Source: Planctomycetota bacterium
GTDB lineage: Bacteria > Planctomycetota > UBA1135 > GCA-002686595
NCBI GenBank assembly: GCA_016779205.1
Contig: JADHOC010000022.1
Span: forward strand, 1 to 64,000
Reading direction: 5' to 3'
DNA: 64,000 nucleotides
Part shown: piece after piece, positions 50,018 to 58,719 of the stretch
Layout of the letters: the number at the start of each line of letters is the position of its first letter
Position numbering within the stretch: the first letter of the stretch is position 1
Position numbers and translations under genes: made by a program
Notes under the pieces: model-generated
What the model was told of the DNA's origin: nothing
What the model saw: only the letters and a program-made list of their open reading frames with translations
Database searches by the model: none

Positions 50018-50596
50018 ATGAAGAAGCTCTCCCTGGTCCTGATCTCCCTCGCCCTCTTGGCCGGCGCCACCGCCACCCTCGGCGGCTGCTCGTCGACCAT
50101 CGAGAATCGCGACCCCTCCGGCGAGCCGTTCCCCTCGGTGGAGGCCACCTCCCTGGCGGGCGAGACGGTCCGGATCCCCGAGGACTTCGCCGGCGCCCCG
50201 GTGCTCCTGCTCGTCGGCTACGTCCAGGGCTCCCAGTTTGACATCGATCGGTGGCTCTACGGTGCCATCGACGCCGACCTCGAGGTCGCCCTGCGGGAGG
50301 TCCCCGCCGCCCGGGGCGCCGCCGCGAGCCTCGCCAAGGGCTTCATCGACTCTGGCATGCAGCGCGGGATCCCCAAGGACGAGTGGGGCGCGGTCACCAC
50401 GACCTACGGGGACGCGGCGGAGGCCATCGGGCAGTTCACCGGGACAGAGCGCCCCCGGAACGCCCGGGTCCTGCTCCTCGACGCCAACGGCATCGTGCGG
50501 TGGTTCTACGACCAGGGCTACTCCGCCCTGAAGCTCAAGGGCCTCGAGGCCGCCCTGGAGGGCGTCACCCCGGCGGCGGACGTCGACGCCGACTGA
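50018..50596 (+). CDS. Thioredoxin-like fold lipoprotein
   Basis: 192 residues. The signal peptide ends in the lipobox LGGCSST (Cys24). The mature part looks like a thioredoxin/redoxin fold without a CxxC pair: PFPSVEATSLAGETVRIPEDFAGAPVLLLVGYVQG in its usual order, ARVLLLDANGIVRWFYDQGY near the end. The loop after the first strand reads VGYVQGSQFDIDRW, so no redox-active cysteines are present. It is 26 bp upstream of oxyR on the same strand, suggesting cotranscription, but a role in oxidative stress is only inferred. The ATG at 50018 is chosen because it begins the signal peptide. Confidence 0.65.
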   Translation: MKKLSLVLISLALLAGATATLGGCSSTIENRDPSGEPFPSVEATSLAGETVRIPEDFAGAPVLLLVGYVQGSQFDIDRWLYGAIDADLEVALREVPAARGAAASLAKGFIDSGMQRGIPKDEWGAVTTTYGDAAEAIGQFTGTERPRNARVLLLDANGIVRWFYDQGYSALKLKGLEAALEGVTPAADVDAD

Positions 50597-50622
50597 GGGG
50601 CGAGAGCCCCCCCCACTGAACC

Positions 50623-51525
50623 ATGGAACGCCCCTCCATCCGGCAGCTCGAGTACCTCGTCGCCGTCGCGGACCACCTCAACTTCCGCGAGGCTGCCGCC
50701 TCGTGCAACGTGACCCAGCCGGCCCTAAGCACCCAGCTTCAACAGCTGGAGGCGCTCCTGGGGGTGCAGCTCTTCGAGCGCGACACCCGCCGCGTGGTCG
50801 CCACCGCCGCGGGCCTCAAGCTCGCCCAGGAGGCGCGCGGGATCCTCTCGGCCACCGACCACCTGCTGGACTCGGCCCGGGCCGCCGGGGAGCCGCTCTC
50901 GGGCAGGCTCCGCCTCGGCGTGATCCCCACGGTCGCCCCCTACCTGCTGCCCTCCGTGGTGCAGGCCACCCGCGACGCCCACCCCGACCTGGTCCTGCTG
51001 CTGCAGGAGGACCAGACGGACCGCATCGTCCAGCGCCTCCACTCCGGCGAGCTCGACCTCCTGCTGCTCGCCCTCGACGTGGACCTGCGCGGCGCGGCCG
51101 AGCTGGCCCTCTTCAGCGACCCCTTCGTGCTGGCCTGCCCGACGGGCCACCCCCTCGCCTCGAGGGAGGTGCTGGCCGAGTCGGACCTCGACGGGGAGTC
51201 CGTGCTCCTGCTGGAGGAGGGCCACTGCCTCCGCGACCACGCGCTGCCTATCTGCAAGTCAGCGGGCATGACCGAGTACGCCGACTTCCGCGCCACGAGC
51301 CTGGGGACGCTGCTCCAGATGGTGGGCGCCGGGCTCGGCGTGACCCTCGTCCCGGAGATGGCCGTCGCGGGCGAGAGCAACTGCAACCCGAGCGTGGCCT
51401 TCAGGCCGTTCGACGAGGGCGGTCCGTCCCGCTCCATCGGCGTCGCCTGGCGCAAGAGCTCGGCCCGCGAGGCGGAGTTCAGGGACCTGGCGGAGACCAT
51501 CCGCGCGGCGCACCTGGCGAGCTGA
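50623..51525 (+). CDS. oxyR: LysR-family peroxide sensor OxyR
   Basis: A 300-residue LysR-type regulator. The N-terminal winged helix reads RQLEYLVAVADHLNFREAAASCNVTQPALSTQLQQLE over residues 4-40. The effector domain carries the two redox cysteines of OxyR: Cys202 and Cys211 in EEGHCLRDHALPIC, the same nine-residue spacing as Cys199/Cys208 of E. coli OxyR. Oxidation by H2O2 forms the disulfide and activates catalase, Ahp and related genes (family knowledge). No peroxide-detoxifying gene is adjacent, only a redoxin-like lipoprotein upstream. It is convergent with the DUF2891-like gene. Confidence 0.9.
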   Translation: MERPSIRQLEYLVAVADHLNFREAAASCNVTQPALSTQLQQLEALLGVQLFERDTRRVVATAAGLKLAQEARGILSATDHLLDSARAAGEPLSGRLRLGVIPTVAPYLLPSVVQATRDAHPDLVLLLQEDQTDRIVQRLHSGELDLLLLALDVDLRGAAELALFSDPFVLACPTGHPLASREVLAESDLDGESVLLLEEGHCLRDHALPICKSAGMTEYADFRATSLGTLLQMVGAGLGVTLVPEMAVAGESNCNPSVAFRPFDEGGPSRSIGVAWRKSSAREAEFRDLAETIRAAHLAS

Positions 51526-51540
51526 GCGGGCCGCTGGCCC

Positions 51541-52593
51541 TCAGGGCGAGGCGACCCCCGCCAGGTAGAAGTTCAGCCAGATGAACTGCGGCATCCAGTG
51601 GGACACCACGGCGAAGTCGCCGTCCCACAGCTCCCTGCGGCCGAGCAGTTCCGCGAGGGCCCGGTCCAGCTCCGCCGCCGCCGCAGGATCCTCTGCCGCG
51701 CGGAGGGCCAGCGGCCAGAGCCGCGAGGCGTGCACCCCGAGCAGGTGGGTCGTCCGCATGGTCACCTCGGCGGGGAGCACCTCCCGCCGATCGAGGACGT
51801 AGGGCGCCAGCGGCGGGTCGAAGGGCTCGACCGAGTCCACGAGGTAGCCGAGGGTCGGGACCCACAGGAACTCGAAGGAGCGCGGGTCCACGGGCGTGAC
51901 GAGCTGCTCGCGCCACGGGTCGAGTCGCTCCTCCCGCATCCGGGTGAGCCGCGCCCCGGCGCCCTCGGTGACCGGGCCCGCGGCCATGACCTGGTACCAG
52001 GTGAAGGCCCAGGAGGAGTAGTAGCCGATCACCCCCCGCCCCTCCAGGCGGCGGTCCCCCTCAAGCTCGGGGAACGGGGCCTGGTCGAGGACCTCCAGGA
52101 GCGCACGCTCGGTCTCCTCCCGGAAGGCACGGGTGGACGGGGCCACGGCCCTGTGGCGCTCCAGCTCCGCGAGCAGCCGCAGGAGCCAGCACTGGCCGTA
52201 GCTGTAGGTCAGGCGGCCCCCGAGGCCAGCTTCCGCCAGCCGCGCCCGCTCCCCTGCCAGGGCCTCGTCAGAGAGCCGCTCCAGGATCCGCGCCGCGCGC
52301 TCCACGTCCCCGTCGCGCCGCGCCTGGGTCAGGAGCGCCCAGTGGGCGAAGATGCAGGAGTGCCAGTCGTAGGAGCCCCCGAACAGGGACTCCCCGGCGG
52401 CCCGGCTGACCATGTTGGCGCTGGGCTCGGTGCGATCGAGGCCGGCCTCCATCACGTCGAGGAGGTCGGGCAGGTAGGAGGCCGAGGTCGGGAGCCCTGC
52501 GGGGACCATCGCGGGAGGCATCGAAGGGGGCGCGCTACAGGCGAGGGCGGCCCACGCGAGGGCCGCCCCCGGAAGGAGTCGGGACCAGCTCAC
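51541..52593 (-). CDS. DUF2891-like lipoprotein
   Basis: 350 residues. The signal peptide ends in the lipobox WAALACSAP (Cys19). The mature part has an all-helical pattern similar to DUF2891: NMVSRAAGESLFGGSYDWHSCIFAHWALLTQA near residues 60-92, then LTYSYGQCWLLRLLAEL and YVLDRREVLPAEV. The W-H-S and H-W pairs and the repeated helices suggest an (alpha/alpha) toroid, as in many glycan-active proteins, but no activity is known. Its start overlaps the stop of the RND permease gene by four bases, so it is translated as the last gene of the efflux operon. Confidence 0.6.
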   Translation of the reverse strand: MSWSRLLPGAALAWAALACSAPPSMPPAMVPAGLPTSASYLPDLLDVMEAGLDRTEPSANMVSRAAGESLFGGSYDWHSCIFAHWALLTQARRDGDVERAARILERLSDEALAGERARLAEAGLGGRLTYSYGQCWLLRLLAELERHRAVAPSTRAFREETERALLEVLDQAPFPELEGDRRLEGRGVIGYYSSWAFTWYQVMAAGPVTEGAGARLTRMREERLDPWREQLVTPVDPRSFEFLWVPTLGYLVDSVEPFDPPLAPYVLDRREVLPAEVTMRTTHLLGVHASRLWPLALRAAEDPAAAAELDRALAELLGRRELWDGDFAVVSHWMPQFIWLNFYLAGVASP

Positions 52594-55500
52594 TCGTCCG
52601 CCGCGGTACCGTCACCCTCGGCGGCCGGCGCCTCCGCGTCGGACGGGCCCTCCGCGACCGCGGGGGCGCCGCCGCCGCCGAAGCGCTCGGCGAGCCCCTG
52701 GATCATCCGGTAGAGCGACGGCGTGAGCACGAGGCCGAGGATCGTCGCGAGGATCATCCCGAAGAACACGGTCACGCCCAGCGCCACCCGCGAACCGGCG
52801 CCCGCGCCGGTGGCGAGCACCAGGGGCGCGGTGCCGAAGACGAAGGAGACCACGGTCATGAGGATCGGTCGGAAGCGCAGGCGTGAGGCCTCGATCGCGG
52901 CGTCCACCACGCCGAGGCCCGACTCGCGCTGCTCCTTCGCGAACTCGACGATCAGGATCGCGTTCTTGGAGATGAGCGCGATCAGCAGGACGATGCCGAT
53001 CTGGGTGTAGACGTTGTTGCCGAACGGCGTGAGCATCGTGCCCAGCGCGGCGCCCAGCAGGCCCAGGGGCACCGCCAGGATGATCGCCACGGGGAGCATC
53101 CACGACTCGTACTGGGCCGACAGCACGAGGAAGACGAGGAAGATCGCGAGGAGGAAGATCGCCCCGGCGCCGCCGGTGGCCTCCTTCTCCTGGTACGAAA
53201 GGCCGTTCCAGGCGATCCCGAAGTTGGGTCCCGGCAGGACCTGGTCCTTGACCCCCTCGATGATGTCGAGGGACTGGCCCGAGCTGATGCCCGGCGCCGC
53301 GCTGCCCTTGATGGAGGCGCTGGGATACAGGTTGAAGCGGACGATGGACGCCGGCCCCACGCGCTCCTCCACCGTGGCCACCGAGGCCATGGGGACGATG
53401 CGCCCGTCGCTGGTGCCCATGCGGAGCTTGCCGATGTCCGCCGGCACCGAGCGCGTCTCCGACTCGCCCTGCAGGCGCACCTGGTAGGTCCGCCCGAACT
53501 CGTTGAAGTCGTTGGCGTAGGCGGAGCCCAGGTAGGTCTGGAGCGTGTTGAAGACCGTCTGCAGCGAGATCCCCATCTGCTTGACCTTGTCCCGGTCCAC
53601 GTCGACGTAGAGCTGCGGCACGGTCGCGCGGAGGCCCGAGTTGACCCGCATCAGCGTGGGCTGCTCGTTGCCGGCGTCCACCAGGGCGTTGGCCGCCTTC
53701 GACAGGTTCGCGATGCCGCCGCCGGCGCGGTCCTGCAGCTGCATGTCGAAGCCGCCGACCAGGCCCACGCCGGGGATGGAGGGCACGGGGAAGGCGAAGA
53801 TCTGGGCGTCGGGGATCTGCTGGAAGCGTCCCATCAGCCCCATGATGATCCCCCTCAGGCTGGTCTCCTTCGTCGTGCGTTCGTCCCAGGGGTCGAGGGT
53901 CACGATGAAGCTCACCGTCGAGGAGCTCGCGGCGCCGTCGATCAGCGAGTAGCCGATCAAGGCCACGCTCGCGTCGACCCCGGGGGTCTTGTCGAGCACC
54001 GCGTCCACCTTCTGGCCCACCGCCCGGGTCCGCTCCTTGGAGGCCGCGTCGGGCAGCTGCGCCGAGACGATCAGGTAGCCCATGTCCTCCTGGGGCACGA
54101 AGCCGGTGGGGAGCTTGCTGAACGTGTAGCCGCCGGCGAAGACGACGCCCAGGAAGACCACGAGGCTGACGGCGAACTTGCGCACCGCCATGCCCACCAC
54201 GCCCACGTAGCCCTTGGTCGCGAGGTCGAGGGTCCAGTTGAAGCCGCGGTAGAAGAAGTTCTTCTTCTTCTTCGACGGCCGCATGAGGATCGCGCAGAGC
54301 GCGGGGCTCAGGCTCAGCGCGTTGATCGAGCTGAAGACCGTGGCCGCCGAGATGGTCAGGCCGAACTGCTTGAACATCACGCCGACCAGGCCTGGCATGA
54401 AGGACGTCGGGACGAAGACCGCGAGCAGGACGAGCGTGGTCGCGACGACCGGCCCCGTCACCTCCTCCATCGCCTTGACCGCGGCGTCCTTGCTGGAGAG
54501 CCCGGTGTCGATGTTCCGCGCCACGTTCTCCACCACCACGATCGCGTCGTCCACGACGATCCCGATGGCGAGCACGATGCCGAAGAGCGACAGCGTGTTG
54601 AGGGAGAAGCCCAGGGCCGACATCACCGCGAAGGTGCCAATCAGCGAGACCGGGATGGTCACCGCCGGGATGAGCGTCGCCCGGAAGTCCTGGAGGAAGA
54701 TGAGGACCGTCAGGATGACCAGCAGCGCCGCGATGAAGAGGGTGCTGATGATCTCCTCAATGGAGGCCCGCACCACGTCCGCAGCGTCGTAGGTGACCTG
54801 GGCGCTCAGGTCGTTGGGGAAGCTCGACCGGGTCGTCTCGATGAGCTCGGAGACCTGGTCCGAGATCTGGATGAGGTTGGCGCCGGGGAGCTGATAGATC
54901 GCGATGTTCGCGGCCGGACGCCCGTTCAGGGACGAACCCATGACGTAGTTCTGGGCGCCGCGCTCGACCCGGGCGATGTCGCCCACGCGCAGGACGCGGC
55001 CGTCCTTGCCGGTCCGGACGACGATGTTCTCGAACTCGGCGACGCTCACGAGGCGCCCCTTGGTCGAGACGGTGTATTCGAAGGTCGTCCCCGCCGGGGC
55101 CGGGTCCTCGCCGATCTTGCCGGCCGCCACCTGCACGTTCTGCTCCTGGATCGCGGCCAGGACATCCGCCGGCGTGAGGCTCCTGGCCTCGAGCTCGAAC
55201 GGGTCGAGCCACAGGCGCATGGAGTAGTCCGAGGCACCGAAGATCTGCGCGTCGCCCACGCCGCTGATCCGCTTCAGCTCGTCGCGCAGGTTGAGGGAGG
55301 CCCAGTTGCTCAGATAGACGTCGTCCAGGCTGCCGCCCGGCGAGTACACCGAGATCATCTGGGCGAAGTCGGGCATCTTCTTGTTGGTCGTGATGCCCAA
55401 CCGCCGGACGTCCTCGGGGAGGCTCGGCTCCGCAGAGGAGACGCGGTTCTGCACCTGGACCGACGCGATGTCGAGGTCCGTGCCCGGCTCGAAGGTGATG

Positions 55501-55775
55501 GTCAGCGTGTAGCTGCCGTCCGACGCCGAGATGCTCGACATGTAGAGCATCCGCTCGACGCCGTTCACCTCCTGCTCGATCGGCGCCGCCACCGTGTCGG
55601 CCACCACGCTGGCGTCCGCGCCCGGGTAGTTCGCCTTCACGGCGATCGTGGGCGGCGCGAGGTCGGGGTACTGCGCGATCGGGAGCTTGACCAGCGCGGT
55701 CGCCCCCATGGTGATCACGATGATCGAGACCACCGTCGCGAAGATCGGACGGAGAATGAAGAATCTGGAGAGCAT
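52590..55775 (-). CDS. RND multidrug efflux permease (HAE1, AcrB/MexB type)
   Basis: A 1061-residue inner-membrane proton-driven pump. Family landmarks: RPIFATVVSIIVITMGATALVKLPIAQYPDLAPP at the first helix, FEPGTDLDIASVQVQNR, the proton-relay aspartates in GIVVDDAIVVVENV, GFVPQEDMGYLIV, and the second-half ALISKNAILIVEFAKEQ. A twelve-helix, two-repeat layout with large periplasmic loops is visible, and the length is in the usual 1020-1070 range. It works with the adaptor encoded 14 bases upstream and the TolC-like protein encoded divergently. The substrates are not readable from sequence. Confidence 0.95.
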   Translation of the reverse strand: MLSRFFILRPIFATVVSIIVITMGATALVKLPIAQYPDLAPPTIAVKANYPGADASVVADTVAAPIEQEVNGVERMLYMSSISASDGSYTLTITFEPGTDLDIASVQVQNRVSSAEPSLPEDVRRLGITTNKKMPDFAQMISVYSPGGSLDDVYLSNWASLNLRDELKRISGVGDAQIFGASDYSMRLWLDPFELEARSLTPADVLAAIQEQNVQVAAGKIGEDPAPAGTTFEYTVSTKGRLVSVAEFENIVVRTGKDGRVLRVGDIARVERGAQNYVMGSSLNGRPAANIAIYQLPGANLIQISDQVSELIETTRSSFPNDLSAQVTYDAADVVRASIEEIISTLFIAALLVILTVLIFLQDFRATLIPAVTIPVSLIGTFAVMSALGFSLNTLSLFGIVLAIGIVVDDAIVVVENVARNIDTGLSSKDAAVKAMEEVTGPVVATTLVLLAVFVPTSFMPGLVGVMFKQFGLTISAATVFSSINALSLSPALCAILMRPSKKKKNFFYRGFNWTLDLATKGYVGVVGMAVRKFAVSLVVFLGVVFAGGYTFSKLPTGFVPQEDMGYLIVSAQLPDAASKERTRAVGQKVDAVLDKTPGVDASVALIGYSLIDGAASSSTVSFIVTLDPWDERTTKETSLRGIIMGLMGRFQQIPDAQIFAFPVPSIPGVGLVGGFDMQLQDRAGGGIANLSKAANALVDAGNEQPTLMRVNSGLRATVPQLYVDVDRDKVKQMGISLQTVFNTLQTYLGSAYANDFNEFGRTYQVRLQGESETRSVPADIGKLRMGTSDGRIVPMASVATVEERVGPASIVRFNLYPSASIKGSAAPGISSGQSLDIIEGVKDQVLPGPNFGIAWNGLSYQEKEATGGAGAIFLLAIFLVFLVLSAQYESWMLPVAIILAVPLGLLGAALGTMLTPFGNNVYTQIGIVLLIALISKNAILIVEFAKEQRESGLGVVDAAIEASRLRFRPILMTVVSFVFGTAPLVLATGAGAGSRVALGVTVFFGMILATILGLVLTPSLYRMIQGLAERFGGGGAPAVAEGPSDAEAPAAEGDGTAADE

Positions 55776-55788
55776 CTGGAGGGCTCCG

Positions 55789-56910
55789 TCAGCTGTCCTG
55801 CTTGATCCGGACCGGGGCGCCAGGCCGCGCGGAGATCATGCCGTTGACGATGACGTTGTCCGTCCCATCGATGCCCGACAGGATCACGAGCCCGTCGGAG
55901 GTCTGCTGTCCGACCTTGACGGAGCGGCGCTCCACCACGTCGTCCTTGCCGACGACGAGCAGGTAGGGCCCCTGCTGGTCGCGACCCAGGGCCACCTCCG
56001 GCACCATCGTCGCGCCCTTGATCTCGCCCGCCTGGAGCCGGATCCGCACGAAGAGGCCGCCCTTGAGCTTGCCCTCCGCGTTGTCGAACTCGGCGCGGAT
56101 GCGCAGCGTCCCGGTCTCCAGGTCCACCTCGGGGTCCACGTAGTCCACCCGCCCGGAGAAGGGGAAGCCCTCGTCGATCTCACGGGCCAGCTCGATGGGC
56201 GGCAGCGAGTCGAGGGCCTCGCGGACGCGCCCCTCCTTCTCATCCTTGGCCGCGTACTCAAGCATGACCCGGTCGGGGAGCGTGAACCACGCGTCGACCT
56301 TGGAGTCATCGTAGATCTTGGTCAGCGCGGAGGTGCCGAGACCGCCCACGAGGCTGCCGACGAAGTAGTCGCTCTGCTCTGCGCGCCCGTCGATGGGGGC
56401 GTAGATCTCCGTGTAGGAGACGTCCAGCTGCTTGATGGCCAGGTTCTTCGTGGCCACCTTCACGTTCTCAGCGGCGACCTTGTGCTTCGCGCGCGCCTCG
56501 AGCGCCTGGAGCTCGGAGACCGCCCGGTCCTTGTAGGCCTTCTCGAGCCGGGTCGCCGTCACGTCCGCCAGCTCGGCCTGGGCCTTGGCGCTGAGGAGCT
56601 GGGCGGCGGCGGCGTCCCGCGCGGCGGCGAAGGGCGCCGGGTCGATGCGGAACATCAGGTCCCCGGCCTTCACCGGCTCCCCCTCCTTGTGGGCGATCTC
56701 CTCGAGGACACCGTTCACCCGGGCGCGGATTTCCACCGTCTGGACCGGCTCCGTCTGGCCGCTCACCACCTCGTACTTGGTGATGTCCTTGACGAGGGGC
56801 TTCTGCACCTCGACCAGCGGGGGCTTGGGGGCGATGGGCGCGGGCTTCTCGCTGCATCCGACGAGGCTGCCCAGGAGCCCGGCCGTCATGAGTAGGGTGA
56901 CCGTCTTCAT
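55789..56910 (-). CDS. RND efflux periplasmic adaptor (membrane fusion protein) lipoprotein
   Basis: 373 residues. The signal peptide ends in the lipobox GSLVGCSEK (Cys19), as in AcrA. The MFP layout is clear: the first beta-barrel strand around VVSGQTEPVQTVEIRARVNG, the lipoyl half-motif KEGEPVKAGDLMFRIDPAPF, a coiled-coil hairpin at about 95-165 (AQAELADVTATRLEKAYKDRA), the second lipoyl half TEIYAPIDGRAEQSDYFVGSLV, and the C-terminal membrane-proximal domain. It bridges the permease to the outer-membrane channel. First gene of the three-gene minus-strand operon; it is divergent from the TolC-like gene over 72 bp. Confidence 0.93.
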   Translation of the reverse strand: MKTVTLLMTAGLLGSLVGCSEKPAPIAPKPPLVEVQKPLVKDITKYEVVSGQTEPVQTVEIRARVNGVLEEIAHKEGEPVKAGDLMFRIDPAPFAAARDAAAAQLLSAKAQAELADVTATRLEKAYKDRAVSELQALEARAKHKVAAENVKVATKNLAIKQLDVSYTEIYAPIDGRAEQSDYFVGSLVGGLGTSALTKIYDDSKVDAWFTLPDRVMLEYAAKDEKEGRVREALDSLPPIELAREIDEGFPFSGRVDYVDPEVDLETGTLRIRAEFDNAEGKLKGGLFVRIRLQAGEIKGATMVPEVALGRDQQGPYLLVVGKDDVVERRSVKVGQQTSDGLVILSGIDGTDNVIVNGMISARPGAPVRIKQDS

Positions 56911-56982
56911 TGCTCCAAGAGGGTAGGTGTAATGGCGAGCGCGCCACAGAGGCCCGGTGCAATTCTGCTACCGTTTGCCGCG

Positions 56983-58542
56983 ATGTCGACCCAAGCCCAG
57001 CCGCGTAGAAGCAGCTTCGTCCTGACAGCCCTCGCCGGCGCAACCCTCGTCACGTCCTGCAAGGTCGGGCCCGACTACGAGGAGCCCGTCCTCGAGGAGG
57101 GCGTCCTCGAGGAGTCGTTCGCTTCGTCCACGGACCCGGCGTTCCAGTCGGGAGAGACCGACATCTCCCAGTGGTGGACGGTCTTCAACGACCCGGTGCT
57201 GACCTCGATCATCGAGCGAGCCGAGGAGGGCAACAAGGACCTCAAGGTCGCCCTCGCCAGGGTCGAGGAGGCGAGGACGCGGGTCGACTTCGCGAGAGGG
57301 GCGCGCTACCCCGTCCTCTCCTTCGGCGGCGGCGCCGCGGTCTCGAGCAACCAGTTCACCGGCTTCAAGTCAGAGACCGTGTCCTCGATCAAGGCGGAGG
57401 CCGCCTGGGAACTGGACGTCTTCGGTCGCATCGCGCGCCAGATCGAGTCCGATCAGGCGAGCTTCGAGGCGAGCGAGGAGGACCTCCGGGACGTCCGCGT
57501 CTCGCTCCTTGCGGAGGTCGCGCGATCCTACATCTCCGTCCGCGCCCTGCAGATGCAGCTCAAGAGCGCGGAGGAGAACCTGGCGAGCCAAAAGACGATC
57601 CTGGAGCTGACGCGCTCTCGCGCGGCGAACGGGATCTCCTCGGACCTGGACCTCAAGCGCTCCGAGAGCCTCTACGCCGCCTCGGAGGCGGCGCTTCCCC
57701 CGCTACGGGTCAGCCTCAGCCAGGCCATCAACACCCTGGGCGTGCTGATCGGCAAGAACCCCACCGCGCTCCAGGAGGAGCTCAGGGCCCCCGCCCCCAT
57801 CCCGGTCCCCCCCGGTGGGGTGACCGTCGGGGTGCCCGCGGACCTGCTGCGGCAGCGCCCCGACATCCGCGGCGCCGAGCGTCGCCTCGCCGCCCAGACC
57901 GCCCGCGTCGGCGTCGCCACCGCGGACCTCTACCCGACCTTCGGGATCGGGGGGACCCTCGGCATCGGCAACCGCGCCGGCGGCAGCCTCCTCGGTGCGG
58001 GGAACACCGCCTACACCGTCGGGCCTGGCTTCACGAACTGGACGCTCTTCAGCGGAGGGAGGATCCGGAACCTCATCAAGGCCGAGGACATCCGCGTGGA
58101 GCAGGCGCTCTTGCGCTACGAGAGCACGGTCCTGAATGCCCTCCTGGAGGTCGAGACCGCCCTCGCCTCCTTCACCCAGCAGGGCTCGCGCGTCGACGCT
58201 CTCGCACGCGCCACCGCAGCGTCCAACGAGGCGCTGGAGCTCGCCACCGGGCTCTACGAGCAGGGGCTGATCGACTACGAGCAGCTCCTCAACGTCCAGC
58301 GGGACCTGCTCACCCAGGACATCGAGCTCTTCAACGCCCGCGGTGAGGCCGCGAGCGCCCTGGTCCTGCTCTACCGCTCCATGGGCGGCGGCTGGAACCC
58401 GCAGGAGGTCGAGGCGGAGCCCGAGGCCGAGGAGCAGCCTCCCACCGAGGAGGAGCCGACCGAGGGGGATGAGTCGTCGACGCCCGCCCCCGCTGCCCCC
58501 TCACAGGCCACCGAGGGCGACGCGGACGCAGACAAGGGCTGA
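56983..58542 (+). CDS. RND efflux outer-membrane lipoprotein (NodT/OprM-type TolC family)
   Basis: 519 residues. The ATG at 56983 leads into a signal peptide with lipobox LVTSCKVGPDY (Cys27), the classic start of NodT-family channels. Two homologous OEP repeats follow: WTVFNDPVLTSIIERAEEGNKDLKVALARVEEARTR, then WELDVFGRIARQIESDQAS; second repeat with LLRQRPDIRGAERRLAAQTARVGVA and WTLFSGGRI. The C-terminal 50 residues are Glu/Pro/Ala-rich and unconserved. It exports substrates collected by the pump encoded on the other strand; the shared 72-bp promoter region would allow joint regulation. Confidence 0.92.
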   Translation: MSTQAQPRRSSFVLTALAGATLVTSCKVGPDYEEPVLEEGVLEESFASSTDPAFQSGETDISQWWTVFNDPVLTSIIERAEEGNKDLKVALARVEEARTRVDFARGARYPVLSFGGGAAVSSNQFTGFKSETVSSIKAEAAWELDVFGRIARQIESDQASFEASEEDLRDVRVSLLAEVARSYISVRALQMQLKSAEENLASQKTILELTRSRAANGISSDLDLKRSESLYAASEAALPPLRVSLSQAINTLGVLIGKNPTALQEELRAPAPIPVPPGGVTVGVPADLLRQRPDIRGAERRLAAQTARVGVATADLYPTFGIGGTLGIGNRAGGSLLGAGNTAYTVGPGFTNWTLFSGGRIRNLIKAEDIRVEQALLRYESTVLNALLEVETALASFTQQGSRVDALARATAASNEALELATGLYEQGLIDYEQLLNVQRDLLTQDIELFNARGEAASALVLLYRSMGGGWNPQEVEAEPEAEEQPPTEEEPTEGDESSTPAPAAPSQATEGDADADKG

Positions 58543-58719
58543 GCGGGCGGATCGGACCTGGTCGAGCTCGATCAGAGGGGCGACGCGCCAAGCAGCGACG
58601 ACGCACCCGACGACTCCAGAAGGCGAGACGCGGGCCGATCTCCTCCGCCGCCCGGACGGGAGCCCTCGAGGCTCCGTGCGGCGCGGCGACGGAGAGGAGC
58701 TCGACGCCCCCGTCTCACC

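Noticed and set aside
58659..58675. Hairpin GGAGCC-CTCGA-GGCTCC between the TolC-like gene and the secreted hydrolase
   Set aside because: Only a 6-bp stem with no T-run, more than 110 bases from the TolC-like stop; not strong enough to call a terminator.
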